Positions 31,610 through 42,125 of a stretch of 64,000 nucleotides of DNA are shown here, one piece after another (the stretch's first letter is position 1; the number at the start of each line of letters is the position of its first letter). A program made the position numbers and the translations under genes. Source of the stretch: Nematopogon swammerdamellus (taxonomy: Eukaryota; Arthropoda; Insecta; Lepidoptera; Adelidae); contig OX336341.1 in NCBI GenBank assembly GCA_946902875.1, positions 1,984,001-2,048,000 on the forward strand. The letters run 5' to 3'. The notes beneath the pieces were generated by a model. The model did not search any database, was not told where the DNA came from, and was given only the letters and a program-made list of their open reading frames with translations.

Positions 31610-31714
31610 TTATAAATGCTGCCTCATCCAAGCGGCGAAATATGAGACCCGAGCGAAGGCTGCCGGGTGCCCGAGGTCGCAGCCTACCGCGGCGCCGAAC
31701 GACGTCACCCCGAC
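31610..31714 (-). CDS. Gene B exon 5: C-terminus
   Basis: 35 codons including TAA. Acceptor GCGCAG, encodes [12 protein letters not shown] through AAWMRQHL. Confidence 0.92.
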   Translation of the reverse strand, partial: VGVTSFGAAVGCDLGHPAAFARVSYFAAWMRQHL

Positions 31715-32021
31715 CTGCGCAATAAAGACATAAAGGTAGATCAGTACCGTGTGGGGCCGGTACTTAAAAATCCCCACTGTATCTCTCCCCTTGCATGTCA
31801 TAAAAGGCAACTAAGGACAAGATGCCGTGCTAAAGGGCGACAGGCTCGCCACCTCTCACCTCGGCACGGTACTTCCACCGAGTCATGCAGCAGGTGGGTC
31901 TTCGAGCCTTACTTGCCGCTTGATCGATTGAATCTTGTTCGAATACTTTGCGAAACGCGGTGGTCGGCGTTGTGCTGTAATTTACCAGAGTTCTTGCAGC
32001 ACAACACCGATTACTCTGCTT

Positions 32022-32057
<36 letters not shown>

Positions 32058-35000
32058 ACTGTCGGGATTCAGCGTGTGTGATATGTATGTATGTAGCTAC
32101 ATCAGCCTCGGTAGCTCAGTGGTGCGGTCGTTCGACTGTCGGTCGGATAATAAGCACACCTGGGCGCGGTCAGTGGATGGATGACTGGCTGACCGTGGTT
32201 CGGATTCCACGTAAACTGTACGTCCCTTTCCTTCTTAACTTACTGGGTGGTAGGGTTCAACCCGCCCGGGTTGACACCACCGCACTGAATGCAACGCCCC
32301 GGTCGAAACGGCTGTGTATAAAAAAAAACACATACATACATATGTAGCGTCACGCCTGTTTCCCGGGTGGGGTAGACAGAGACAACGAATCACGTGCCAC
32401 AGATCCTGATTCCTAATTCCTGACACACTTCTCCCGTCTCTTCCACTGTCATAATGTTCTTCGTGCATGCTCGTCGGTTTTTTATGTAATCCGCTATGGG
32501 GGGCTGAGTCGGAGGGGCCAAAGCACATGCTCTGAACAGCCAATACCTCCTCCTACCTTCTGTAGGCGCCATACCGGAGACTTCCCTGGATTGCTGGCTA
32601 TACTGGACTAGAGGAGAACACAACCGAGGCTGCTATGCGGCCATCTTACATCCAGTACGGTGGTACCAACCCAGTCGGCTACAATTTGAGCCTACCCTAC
32701 CTCCTAGTAAGGGGCAAGGGAAGGGACTTACAGTTTTACATGGGTTCCGAATGGTGAAGCAGCAGGGTGTAGGTACTCGTATGCACGTAATTTTTTTCGT
32801 CAGAAAAAACTCATTGGTAAACGTCGACCGGATTCGAACCTCGGACCTCTCGCATGAGAAGCCGATGCCCAAACCACTCGGCCACCCGCCGCCGCTTGCA
32901 CTCGGCCACCCGTTTACGCACGGTTACTACACACTCGACCCTTTTTGAGCACATGCACGATCTGGTCCTGGTACGTGCGTCTAGGGCGACCCTTGCCGGC
33001 TCTTCCACACACACTTGCTCCATAAATTTCTTCCGTTAGTCTCCTATTATCCATTCTTCCAACATGACCGAACCACCGAAGCATTCCTTTCTAAATCCTT
33101 GTCACTATATCCTCTTTCAACCACAGCGCTCTCGCACTACACAGTACACTATTTCTTTCATTGTAACTCCACACATACTCCTCAACATTAATTATATTTA
33201 GGTAATCAGAGCAATCGATGTTGAGCTGCAAGAGCTCTAATAAACTTCAGCAGAACTCCGACCACCACGTTTCGCAAAGTATACGGACAATCAAGCAGCA
33301 TGTAAGGCACGAAGCAAGAACCGTAGAAAAGGGTCGTTCTTGGCACGACTCCGTGGAAGGACCAGAATATAAAATGGAAGACACTTCCATAGCGTCGCGT
33401 GCTCTTATTAAATTAGTTGTTTGTATGGACCGGCAGGTTTTTTATGGAAGCTGACACGGTTGGCTGAATCTCCTTACAACAACCGTGATGTCAGCCAATC
33501 ACGCCGAGTGAACTAGGTACCATGTCAGTTCTTCCCTTCATTTCATGTCGGCTACGCTAAACTGGACGGAAAACACGAACTATTTACATAGCCGTTTCGA
33601 CCGACCGCGACGTTTCATTCAGTGCGGTGGTACCAAACTGGGCGGGATACACACTACCACCTAGTAAGGTCAGAAGGGAAGGGACCTAAATTTTTATATG
33701 GAAGCCGAACCACGAATCCAAGTACTGATCGCGCCCAGGTGTGCTTAACAACAGTCGACCGACCGCACCACTGAGCTACCGAAGCTGACGGAGACGAAGT
33801 TATCGCCTTATCATTAGATAATCAGGTTTAATAAGAACTCGTCTCACCAAGAGCCACCTGCCATTCATGAAGATGGCGAGAGGGCCGCCGGAGTCTCCTC
33901 CGCAGGTGCCGACGCCGCCGGCGCCGCTGGTGCAGAGGGTGGAGGCTTGGATGCTGTTGGCGAAGGTCTGCTGGCACACCGCGTTGGTGATCACTTGCAG
34001 GTTGACATGATGCTTCGTCTGGCCGTTCGGGATTCCTGTTTGTTGTTGGCCTACAAACAGATTACATACATCGTCAACAAGGTATAATGTTTTATAGAGC
34101 TATCGCTACGAAGAAAGATACAGAGAAACGGTGTCCCATCAGCTGAGTTAATTATGAGGTATGGTAGAGGGGAGGCGCAGTGCACAGCCGAGCGGTAGAG
34201 GAGAGCTCGAGCGGGGCGCGAAGCGACCGGGAGTGGGGATAGCGGGCGGTGAGAGGGGCTAGCGGCCGGTAAGCGACAACGCCAGCTAAGGCCAACTCAT
34301 GTCAATCATCATGTCAACTCAAGGCCAAGTCAATGCACATGGCATTGAAATATAACCGGGCATGCGTGATGCGCGCAGGCGGTGGCGCGTGCGACGAGTT
34401 CGGCCGCTCGCGATCGACTAGTTTCGATGTGCCCCAATTAAAGAGTAAATTGTGCCTCAACTCGGCGGAGCAATGCCTGTAGCCCAAGTAAGAACTCTAG
34501 TAAAATATACCTCTTTGAATAGGGTGACTTGATGAAATGAGACTGAACATGTTAGAACAGTTTTAATATTTTGGTCTGTCTGTCTGTACACGCAAAAACC
34601 GCTGAACTGATTTTGACTAAACCTTGTATAGTGACAGTGTATAACCCGGAATATGTACATAAAAAAATATATGTTATAAACATTATTGCGCATTTAAAAA
34701 TCACTTAGCTCGCCGCTGACGAAATCAAATATATAAGAATTCATGTTCGTTCGTTCGTTTCTTTGTCTTCTATGCGTTCGTAAATCGTTCATCCTATAAA
34801 TGATGAAATGTTGGTGGATTGTGGTGCGCGCGCCCGCGAAGGTTTTTAGAAAAAAATTAAAAAGTGGTATTCGTTACCCTTTCCATTTTATCTAAGACTT
34901 CTTTGTCAATTGAGAACTTGCACCAAATACAATTTGAACTAGCTGTTGCCGCGACTGCGCTCGCGTGAAATTCGTATTTCAAAAGGAGAAAGTAAGTAAC

Positions 35001-38000
35001 TAACGGTGAGGCCGAAGGCCGAGCTGGTTTCAGGTAAACCTTAAACGTCATTTTTATATTTTAATAATTTAAATTGTTTGATCTGTTCTTTAAAATTCAA
35101 TTTAGAACTTCAAAATAGTATTAAATTAGTTAGTTCAATAATTATAATGTTTTTTTTTTAGGAATGATTTGTATTGTTAAATTGTATTTTTTATGTACTT
35201 ATGTATAATTATCTATACTAGACATAAATGATATAGGTATATTTGATATTATTTCGCAGAAATTATAGAACCTAACGTGGAGAACAACCGAACGGCCATG
35301 TACCTGTGATTTGTTAGGAATATGCATAATTGTAATTTTAATAATTGATGTGGTTTTCAAATAAAAAAAAACAAATACATATAAATACAAAGTAAATAAC
35401 GTGAAAGAAGTAGTGCAGCGGTTCTCAAACTTTTTTGGCGAAGGAACCCTTTTGGAACACTAAATATTTCACGAAGCCCTAAAATAAGCAAGATCTTTAG
35501 GTTGATATTAGTACTACTGGCAGGCCTCACGCACTCTATGTACTTGCGCGTGCTAACTACCTACCGCCCGACGGGCCGCCGGCGGTCTTTTTCAGTAGAA
35601 ATTCGTCAGCCGCGCGAAGTATACATAGACGCTCGCCCACGCAACTGCGCGCAGCTGCAAAGCAATAACCACTTTACTTACACTCGATCGTTAAGGTACA
35701 TTTTCGCACGCAGCGATTGGTGATGTGAAACAGTAGGCTATTTTTTTTTTTTTATGGGAATCTCGACATATGGCGCGCGCCAGACTAACGCAGAGGTGTA
35801 GTCCGACGGCGCCCACGGGCATTCGAATATTTACGGGGGCTGCGAATACCATGTCGGCCGGCTAGGTGCACCTTCACATTATGTTTGAAGGATCCCAGAC
35901 TGTACATTAGAGGAAAAGATGCAGGTGGGAGTGCATTCCACATGTTGGCAACCCTGTAAATAAAGGATTTACAGGATCGATTTGTCCTAAGTAGGGGAAT
36001 ATCGACAGTGTGTGGATGCATTCCCAACCTGTTGCGCGTGGAACGATGGTAGAATGGGGATGGAGGGATCGCATCGTGCAGCTCCTTGGAACAGACTATT
36101 AAAGCCCGAAGGTAGGAACATTTTCTATGGAGTAATTTATCTGTTACGAAGGGCACATTTTCATTATGTACTATCCATAGGAGCAGTATTTACTATTATA
36201 GCAGGATTCATTCATTGATACCCATTATTTACAGGACTTTCATTAAATCCTTATTATTTAAAAATCCAATTTTTAACTATATTTATTGGAGTAAACTTAA
36301 CATTTTTCCTTTTTTTTATAAATAATAAGGCGATAAATAATAGGATTTATCCTTTTTTTAGAATATGGCAACCTGATCAAATTTAAATCTACAAAATGAC
36401 TTTATTTATTGCACAATATGAAATTAACAAATAACTACTAAGACTAATAATAAACTAACCTAAACAACATAAAAAATTTCACTCAAATTTTGGACACTCT
36501 CTCCTACAAAATAGATCCTCACCGTTAATAGAACAAATTATTTTCTTTCATGATCTGATCATACATACATTAATAATTTTACTAATAATTACCATTTTAG
36601 TTGCATATTTAATACTAACTTTATTTTTTAATAATTATATTAACCGATTCTTAACTATTAAGTAATCTGTGCTACTGCTTAGTAGTAGAATGAATGTTGA
36701 GTGAGGTGTTTAATTAAACTGACCGTAGTTCTGCGCGCCCCAGCCGGACGCGACGCCCCAAGAGCTTGCGTGGTTATTGTTGAGTTCGGCGCCGACCGGC
36801 AAGGCGATGGGCTGAATCAGATCTGCAACAAATTGTATATTTAAAAAAATAATAATTCAGTAACAATGTAAGACCGATGATGGAATATTACTTGATGGGA
36901 TTTAGACAGATTTATACATCATCATCATCAGCCTGTATCGGTCCACTGCTGGACATAGGCCTCTCCCAAGGCACGCCACCACACGCGGTCTTCCGCTCTT
37001 CTCATCCATCCACTCCCGGCTACATTTTTTAGGTCATCTGTCCACCTAGCCGGGGGGCGTCCCACGCTACGTTTGCTTGTACGTGGCCTCCATTCGAGCA
37101 CCCGTCTACCCCATCGGTTGTCGGGTCTACGACAGATGTGCCCAGCCCACTGCCACTTCAGCTTGCTTATTTTCTTAGCAATGTCGACTACCTTAGTTCT
37201 GGGATATGATTTAGTTCTGGGGAGATTTATACACGGTGTTGCAGTTGCCCCCGTAATATTTTTAACTGACATAAGGGGGTTATTCTATATGTGAAACTAA
37301 ACAACTTCTGTGAAGAAAAAAACATTTTTTAAACAAAAAAAAATTATTTTTTCCATACAAATTTTAATTACCTATTCTCAAAATGTATGGAGAAAAAAAA
37401 AATTTTTTTCTTCAAAAAAAAAGTCGTAGAACAAAAGTTGTTCTATTTCACATACAGAATAACCCCCTTTCGGGTTTAACGGTTGGGGTTGCAACACCGT
37501 GTATAATTTGAGTATAGATTTCGTCCTATCCTTGAATTGTGGCAAACTCAGATTCCAAAAATCTAGATCAATGAAATGTTCATTGATCTAGATTTCGCCA
37601 TACCGTGTTCCATAAAATGTGTTTATCAAAATCCCACTCACTGGTAAAAGTAATCCAGGGCAGATAGATCATTGCCACGTCGTTGGAAATGGTCCAGGGG
37701 CTCCAGCTCTGGTGCATGACGACCTGGTTGGTGTTGAGCCTGGTGCCGCCGAAGAAGATTGTGACAGAGCCCAGCACGACGGTGAACTGCCAGGCCTGGT
37801 TGTTGCCGTCCCACCAGCAGTGCGCCGCAGTTACAGCCCGATTGTTGGTCAGCAGCGAACTGCCGCACACGGAGGTCCAGCCGTTGGTGAGAGAGACCAC
37901 TAGTCCAGCCTGCGAGCACAACACAATTAATTTGTAGATGTTTTTCATAATTTTTGGGCTTGTGAAAAGTAACACCAAGAATGTTTTTTTTTTATGGAAA

Positions 38001-41000
38001 CTGACACGGTTGGCTACATCACCTACAACATCCGTCCAGTACATAGTCCATAACACCGGGTGAACTTGGTGCCACGTCAGTGCTTCCCTTCGGTCGTGCC
38101 GGCTACACTGAACTGGACGGAAAACACAAACTATTTACATAGCCGTTTCGACCGACCTTTCATTCAGTGCGGTGGTTCCAACCCGGGCGGGTTAAACCCC
38201 ACCACCTAGTAATATAAGAAGGCAGTCATATCCCTTATGTTCGGATGTACGTAGGAGGTGTATTTTTCGCATGAATTAATTTATTGTTTTATTTGTGACT
38301 TCTCTTGTAGTGCATGTGAATTCAAGCAGTGAATGGTGTAAATTATTTCAGCTTTCAAGAGAAGCTGAAGCATTTGAGTTCGGTTCAATACAGTGTTTGA
38401 TACGAGAAATTGGCAGTCATTAATGCACGACGTAGCACTCTTTGTCACCCAAGCTGGCCATGTGGGCCAGATTGGAAGAAATTGTAATAACCTTTTGTAG
38501 CTGAGCTGAGGACTGCTCTGTGTAAAAATTATCCGAAATTTATTATTTAATTACCCTTCCTTTTTGGCTCTGCCATAGTCGGGTAAAAATAGGACGCGTT
38601 AAAAATGTCACCATGGATTTTCCCTAGTCCGTGAATATCGCCATATTTTTTTCGTATGTTGGTAGCACTGTACAGAACTATCGCGCGGAATTAGAGCGTG
38701 ATCTGTCACTCAGTGTGTTTACTGCTGCGGTTTTTGTTAATCATGATCATGCTCCAATTGCGACTCGAATGTTTAAGCCCATTATAAAGCCATGGATTAC
38801 TGATAACATAAAGTTTATGATTAATCTCAGGATAAAGGCAGGTAACAAAGCAATACGCACTAAGAAAGCACATCATATTAAATATTATAAAGATCTCCGT
38901 AACCTGGTGACCTCAACGGTTAGGTGGGAAATGAAAGCGTACTTCGTAAACGCCAATTTAAAAGACTCCAAAGCGTTGTGGAAAGGTTTAAATAGTACTA
39001 TTTAATATTAAGAAAACCAGTCAAATTCCTCAACATTTGTGTGATCCTAATAAAATAGATGCGCACTTTCTTAAACTTCCGAATCTTATGCCCATACCAA
39101 GCGGCTTACTTGAATATTTCAGAAATAATACATTCAAACAGTTTTATCAAAGCTTTTCATTTAAATCAGCCACTGATATTGTGATATTCAAATATATACA
39201 GAGGATTAAATCTGAAGCCATAGGTCTGTATGGAATTTCAATTCAAATGTTTAAAATGCTTCTCCCTTTATGCCTCAGTCCAATCACATTTATTGTGAAT
39301 ACATGCATTGAGAAAAGTAAATTTTCATCTAACTGGAAGTATGCCATCGTCAACCCGATACCGAAAAAAACTACAGTCAAAGAAATAACCGATTTAAGGC
39401 CAATAAGCGTTCTTCCAGTCTGCTCAAAATTATTGGAAAGAGTTATGCTAGACCAGTTACTGTTCCACATTGAAAAGCATAATATAATTCCGCGGATCCA
39501 AGCCGGATTCCGCAAGGGCTACAGTACTAGTACTGCATTATCCCATGTTACTGATGAACTTCTGGCAGTTTCTGACGACGGTAAGGTTTCCATACTGGTT
39601 CTACTTGATTATTCTCGAGCATTTGACTGTCTGGATATACCCCTTCTTTTGTCTAAACTAAAATATTTTGGCCTAGCAGACGATGCTGTTGATCTGTTTA
39701 AAAGTTTCTTATCCGAAAGATTTCAATCGACTAGGTGTCAAAATTCAGCTGGTACATACACGTATTCTGATACCATACCTGTTGGTCAGGGCTGTCCACA
39801 AGGATCTATACTATCGCCTCTCCTGTACTCCATCCACACTGCTGACCTATGGACGGTGCTTAAGTTTATGCTATGTAAAATGTATGCTGATGACACTCAG
39901 TTGATTCTGTCTTTCCATCTTGACCAAGTCGATACAGCAGTATCCCAGAAAAATGAAGACTTGGATCGCATATGGACGTGGTCCATTAAAAACGGTCTAG
40001 CACTCAACCCTACTAAAACAGTATTTATGGTTATCGGTACCTAAGAAGAAACAGGTTGCTAAAGTTGTGAATCTAAAACCACAAGTTAAAATCAATAACA
40101 TAAATATTCCCTTCGTTCATTGCACACGCAATCTCGGTGTACGTACACATGGATTCCAATTTGAAATTTGAAGAGCACATAAATAAAAAGGTCCAGCTGT
40201 CATTTTACAAACTAAAAACGTTGTATAGGGTACGTGAACACCTAGATCACGAGGTTAGACATATACTCACTGACGCACTGGTACTCTCACATTTGGACTA
40301 ATGTGACACTGTATATGGACCCTGCTTATTTAAACAAACCCAGAAGAAAATTCAACGCGTCCAAAATGCTTGCAAGCGGTTCTGCCGACCGATAGGTAGG
40401 AGAGAACGCTTCACACCACACTTAAACTCCCTCAATATTTTGAACATGATCAACCGTAGGATGCAACATTTTGCAGCTCAAACACATAGAATCATATATA
40501 GGCAAACTCCAGAGATTCTATTCAGTAAGCTTGAGTGGGCAGGTTCTACACACACGCACAAGCCTCGAGGCATTGGTAAGATGCTCATTATTCCAAAGCA
40601 CCATGGTGCTGCATTGAAGGGTCATTCAAGTATGCGGCATCAAAGTGCTGGAATAACATACCTCCTCCTATAAAAGAAATCATCTATAGAAGCCACTTCA
40701 AACGAGCGTACAAATTGTTCCTGCTGTCTGAACAGAGATATCTATAGCTTCTCTTGGGTGCCTTGTACATTTGCATTAGTTACATAATTGTTTTGTTTTG
40801 TTTGTTTAATTATGGTTAGTTTAGTCTGTATAGTTTAGTTTAATTCTTTTATAATAGTAGTGATTGTTTATAATGTATAATAGGTATGTTTTGTTTGTAG
40901 TTATAATATATTTTGTTTATCTTGTTTTTGTAAATATTTTGTTTTCGTTTTAGCTGTAAGTACCTATGCTGTTTATCTTTAGGGGTCAGGCTTAAAATCA

Positions 41001-41516
41001 TTGTCTTCCCGGTTATGGGAAGACGTAAGCTGTGCCTGCCCTAATATTGACCCCCCCTGATATCCAAACCTGTAAGTATTTACATAATTCCTAAAAAACA
41101 AAGAAAATGGAAAGAAAATGTTTTTCGAAGTTTCCACAACATCTCAAAAAGGATTAAAAATCTGACTTACGAAAGTTCCCATTTGCCCACTCCTTCTTTC
41201 TCGACTCTATTCATGTACTGTTTTTCTTTCAATAAAATTTGTGTGCAGGTTATGTAGAGTATCTATTCTGTGTGACTATTTCAAACATACTAACCGTATA
41301 GGGAAACTGGCCCGACACGGCACCGGATCCACCCACGATCCTGCTCGGCTCCCGCGTCATCTGATCCTCCGCCAGCTTGATGCGCGCCGCCTCGGGGACG
41401 CCGAACCGGTTGTGGTAGTCGAACGCCGTCAGCTCCTCGAGAGCCATCTCCCTGAGCACCTCCTCCGCGCACGCCGCCGCCACCAGCGCCACCACAGCAA
41501 AGATGAGGACCTTCAT
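31610..41516 (-). CDS. Chymotrypsin-like serine protease B (five exons)
   Basis: Secreted S1 protease zymogen of 298 residues, a paralogue of gene A on the opposite strand. Exons in order: 41516-41295, 37909-37642, 36822-36724, 34050-33848, 31714-31610. GT-AG introns have phases 0, 1, 1, 0 and the joined frame has no stop. Signal peptide [16 protein letters not shown]. Activation after R59 (PSR-IVGG). Triad His104, Asp151 and Ser250. Cysteines of the three disulphides are kept. S1 residue 189 is Gly instead of Ser, so substrate preference probably differs from A. Residue 189 is Gly in brachyurin-type collagenases and some moth chymotrypsins. All four introns are heavily invaded by mobile elements, yet every splice site is intact. 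Confidence 0.92.
31744..32100 (+). repeat. Module B copy with a long C-run
   Basis: Starts GTACCGTGTGGGGCCGG and ends CGACTGTCGGGATTCAGCGT. It contains an uninterrupted run of about 30 C at 32024-32057, replacing a few bases seen in other copies. Intron 4 of gene B, antisense to it. Confidence 0.75.
32102..32329 (+). repeat. SINE1 head and central domain
   Basis: TAGCTCAGTGGTGCGGTCG A box, GCGCGGTCAG 5S-like segment, GGTTCGGATTCC B box, central TACTGGGTGGTAGGG, then a premature A-tail. Confidence 0.8.
32331..32564 (-). pseudogene. LINE C-terminal fragment, part 2
   Basis: The minus strand carries [18 protein letters not shown] followed by a VVSVYPT-like end. It belongs with the fragment at 32944-33180 and is separated from it by SINE2. 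Confidence 0.55.
32565..32893 (-). repeat. SINE2 copy inserted in a LINE
   Basis: On the minus strand the head has a TGGCCGAGTGG A box and GGTTCGAATCC B box (tRNA-like, CAT in the anticodon position). A TACTAGGAGGTAGG central domain and a SINE2-specific tail follow. Confidence 0.75.
32944..33180 (-). pseudogene. LINE C-terminal fragment, part 1
   Basis: The minus strand shows pieces resembling [16 protein letters not shown] and GKGRPRRT, a recurrent C-terminal region of insect LINE ORF2 proteins. Frameshifted. Confidence 0.6.
33195..33365 (-). repeat. Module B, diverged 3' part
   Basis: AGAGCTCTTGCAGCTCAACA and neighbouring segments match module B on the minus strand with many changes. Confidence 0.55.
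33438..33789 (-). repeat. SINE1, near full length, 59 bp from gene B exon 4
   Basis: T-run at the left, complete tail and central domain, and a head with an A box (TAGCTCAGTGG) and the 5S-like part. The B-box segment is deleted. It lies close to the exon 4 donor but does not reach it. Confidence 0.8.
33848..34050 (-). CDS. Gene B exon 4: catalytic Ser
   Basis: 203 bp. Acceptor TTTGTAG, donor TTG|GTGAGA, same phase as in gene A. Contains [10 protein letters not shown] with Gly at position 189. Confidence 0.92.
34051..34937. other. Gene B intron 3, left part
   Basis: GC-rich purine tract near 34150-34280 (GAGCGG and GGGCTAGCGG motifs) and AT-rich sequence. No family identified. Confidence 0.4.
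34938..35050 (-). mobile_element. Helitron 3' end with one 68 bp unit
   Basis: On the minus strand it ends CACGCGAGCGCAGTCGCGGC then AACAGCTAGT and a host T, fitting the CTRRT rule and insertion before T. One unit of the repeat that forms the 43.7-44.9 kb array sits just inside. No 5' end seen. Confidence 0.7.
35416..35521 (+). mobile_element. hAT-like terminal fragment
   Basis: CAGCGGTTCTCAAACTTTTT is the well-known hAT (Charlie/Buster type) terminus. Only about 105 bp is present before another element intervenes, and no opposite end is found. Confidence 0.55.
35741..36094 (-). pseudogene. LINE-D 3' copy inserted in the AGGCCTC element
   Basis: The minus strand encodes [34 protein letters not shown] and GRHGIRSP, with a T-run at the left as its poly(A). 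CTATT flanks both edges, and the 42 kb copy shows the uninterrupted site. Confidence 0.75.
36152..36309 (+). pseudogene. COX1: NUMT part: COX1 C-terminal region
   Basis: Encodes [13 protein letters not shown] and, with TGA read as Trp, [20 protein letters not shown], a conserved late part of cytochrome oxidase I. The Trp-TGA stops the frame in the nuclear code, proving mitochondrial descent. Confidence 0.92.
36364..36651 (+). pseudogene. COX2: NUMT part: COX2 N-terminal region, interrupted
   Basis: Starts ATGGCAACCTGATCAAATTT directly after a TTTTTTAGAA remnant of tRNA-Leu(UUR). After the insert it continues through [10 protein letters not shown] to the NNYINRF region. Confidence 0.9.
36398..36503 (+). 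repeat. 106 bp insertion within the NUMT COX2
   Basis: Flanked by a perfect 9 bp duplication CTACAAAAT (36389-36397 and 36504-36512). AT-rich, family unknown. Confidence 0.75.
36724..36822 (-). CDS. Gene B exon 3
   Basis: 99 bp. Acceptor GTTGCAG, donor G|GTCAGT. Encodes [13 protein letters not shown] through SGWGAQNY. Confidence 0.9.
36917..37227 (-). pseudogene. RTE LINE ORF2 C-terminus in gene B intron 2
   Basis: Encodes [51 protein letters not shown] and LGEAYVQQW. This is the classic C-terminal region of lepidopteran RTE/BovB-like ORF2, ending with the GATGATGATG tail typical of RTE. Intact frame but heavily 5'-truncated. Confidence 0.88.
37230..37503. mobile_element. 274 bp MITE, Tc1/mariner-like
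   Basis: Long inverted ends TACACGGTGTTGCA with a further conserved AGGGGGTTATTCT block. It is flanked by TA on both sides and sits at the 5' edge of the RTE fragment. A TA duplication fits Tc1/mariner. Confidence 0.75.
37556..37595. repeat. Short perfect hairpin in gene B intron 2
   Basis: AATCTAGATCAATGAA, three bases, then TTCATTGATCTAGATT. Origin unknown. It lies 47 bp from the exon 2 donor. Confidence 0.75.
37642..37909 (-). CDS. Gene B exon 2: His and Asp of the triad
   Basis: 268 bp, acceptor CTCGCAG, donor A|GTGAGT. Carries TAAHCWW and SNDVAM. Confidence 0.92.
37984..38237 (-). repeat. Headless SINE1 joined to module B end
   Basis: SINE1 tail and central domain, minus strand, followed not by the tRNA/5S head but by GGGATATGACTGCC, the junction also seen at 43 kb. 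Gene B intron 1. Confidence 0.7.
38617..40760 (+). pseudogene. Jockey/CR1-like LINE ORF2, decayed, in gene B intron 1
   Basis: A 2.1 kb degenerate ORF2 antisense to the protease. A linker region ([11 protein letters not shown]) comes first. Reverse transcriptase then has [61 protein letters not shown] and the catalytic YADD near 39880. After a frameshift near 40044 come thumb pieces and a C-terminal [14 protein letters not shown] motif. At least three frame breaks and no endonuclease, so it is dead. The 3' UTR probably runs to about 41090. It differs clearly from LINE-A. Confidence 0.85.
41295..41516 (-). CDS. Gene B exon 1: signal peptide and propeptide
   Basis: 74 codons, donor ACG|GTTAGT in phase 0. 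Ten residues shorter in the propeptide than gene A. Confidence 0.92.
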
Positions 41517-41566
41517 ACTTAATGCAAACTGAACTGCTGACAGTGCGCCGATTTTACAGTGAACTG

Positions 41567-41574
41567 CTTAAATA
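41567..41574 (-). promoter_or_regulatory. TATA-like box of protease gene B
   Basis: TATTTAAG on the minus strand 51-58 bases before the start codon, preceded by CTTATCGCATCAG. The TTATC (GATA) plus TATTTAAG spacing mirrors gene A. Confidence 0.65.
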
Positions 41575-42117
41575 CTGATGCGATAAGACATTTCAACATA
41601 ATCAGTTTCCTTAAGGCAAGATATGACTCAACAGGATTCGTTAGAAACTATTAATTATCGACTGATTCAGACCCAATCTGGTCGATAAGGGCATTGAAAC
41701 ACTTTTTAATTGATTCACCATTGGTGGCGAACGGAAGGTACCGGGACCGGAATCCCCTCTAAAATTGGATCCATCAGCTTCAAAATAGATGAAACACGCC
41801 ACATTAGCTGACGGCTGACTGGCACACATACTTTCAGAAATTGATTCACAACACTACACATTCCATTCTCGCATTCCTGTCGGAAGCCACGAACGTGCGC
41901 GCTGAGAGTACCTTTGATCTTAAACTTGGTACTACTCCCGCCAAATGTCTTGTCGCCTCCATACGCCGCGACCGACAGGACGACAACGCAACGTTTCCAT
42001 TTTTCACTCTAAATTCTGATAACGTTACTCCTTACCGCGTAAGTGTAATATTAAATCTAGTAAGATTGACGTCCTTATCTTGCTAGGTGTTAGGAGAACG
42101 TTCACCGAATTGATGAA
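41575..42117. other. Gene B upstream region
   Basis: No gene recognised. A GATA-type site lies at the promoter edge (GATAAG near 41583). Candidate regulatory sequence. Confidence 0.4.
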
Positions 42118-42125
42118 ACCAAACC

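Larger units (their letters stand above)
36152..36651 (+). pseudogene. NUMT: mitochondrial COX1 - tRNA-Leu - COX2 fragment
   Basis: Mitochondrial DNA in the nucleus, in mitochondrial gene order. The 42 kb copy of the host element lacks it precisely between GTTACGAAG and TAACTATTAAG. A deletion removes the end of COX1 and most of the tRNA, and a 106 bp insert interrupts COX2. Non-functional. Confidence 0.9.
35522..36671. mobile_element. AGGCCTC element, filled copy
   Basis: Same element as 42126-42413, with CTACTGGC on the left and CTACTGCT on the right as an imperfect 8 bp duplication. It is expanded by a LINE-D insertion (35741-36094) and a mitochondrial insert (36152-36651). The remaining parts align with the 288 bp copy. 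No terminal inverted repeats seen, so class unknown. Confidence 0.75.

Noticed and set aside
36012..36218. Small frame containing [12 protein letters not shown]
   Set aside because: It begins in antisense LINE-D and enters NUMT COX1. The frame ends at a mitochondrial Trp-TGA. Not a gene.
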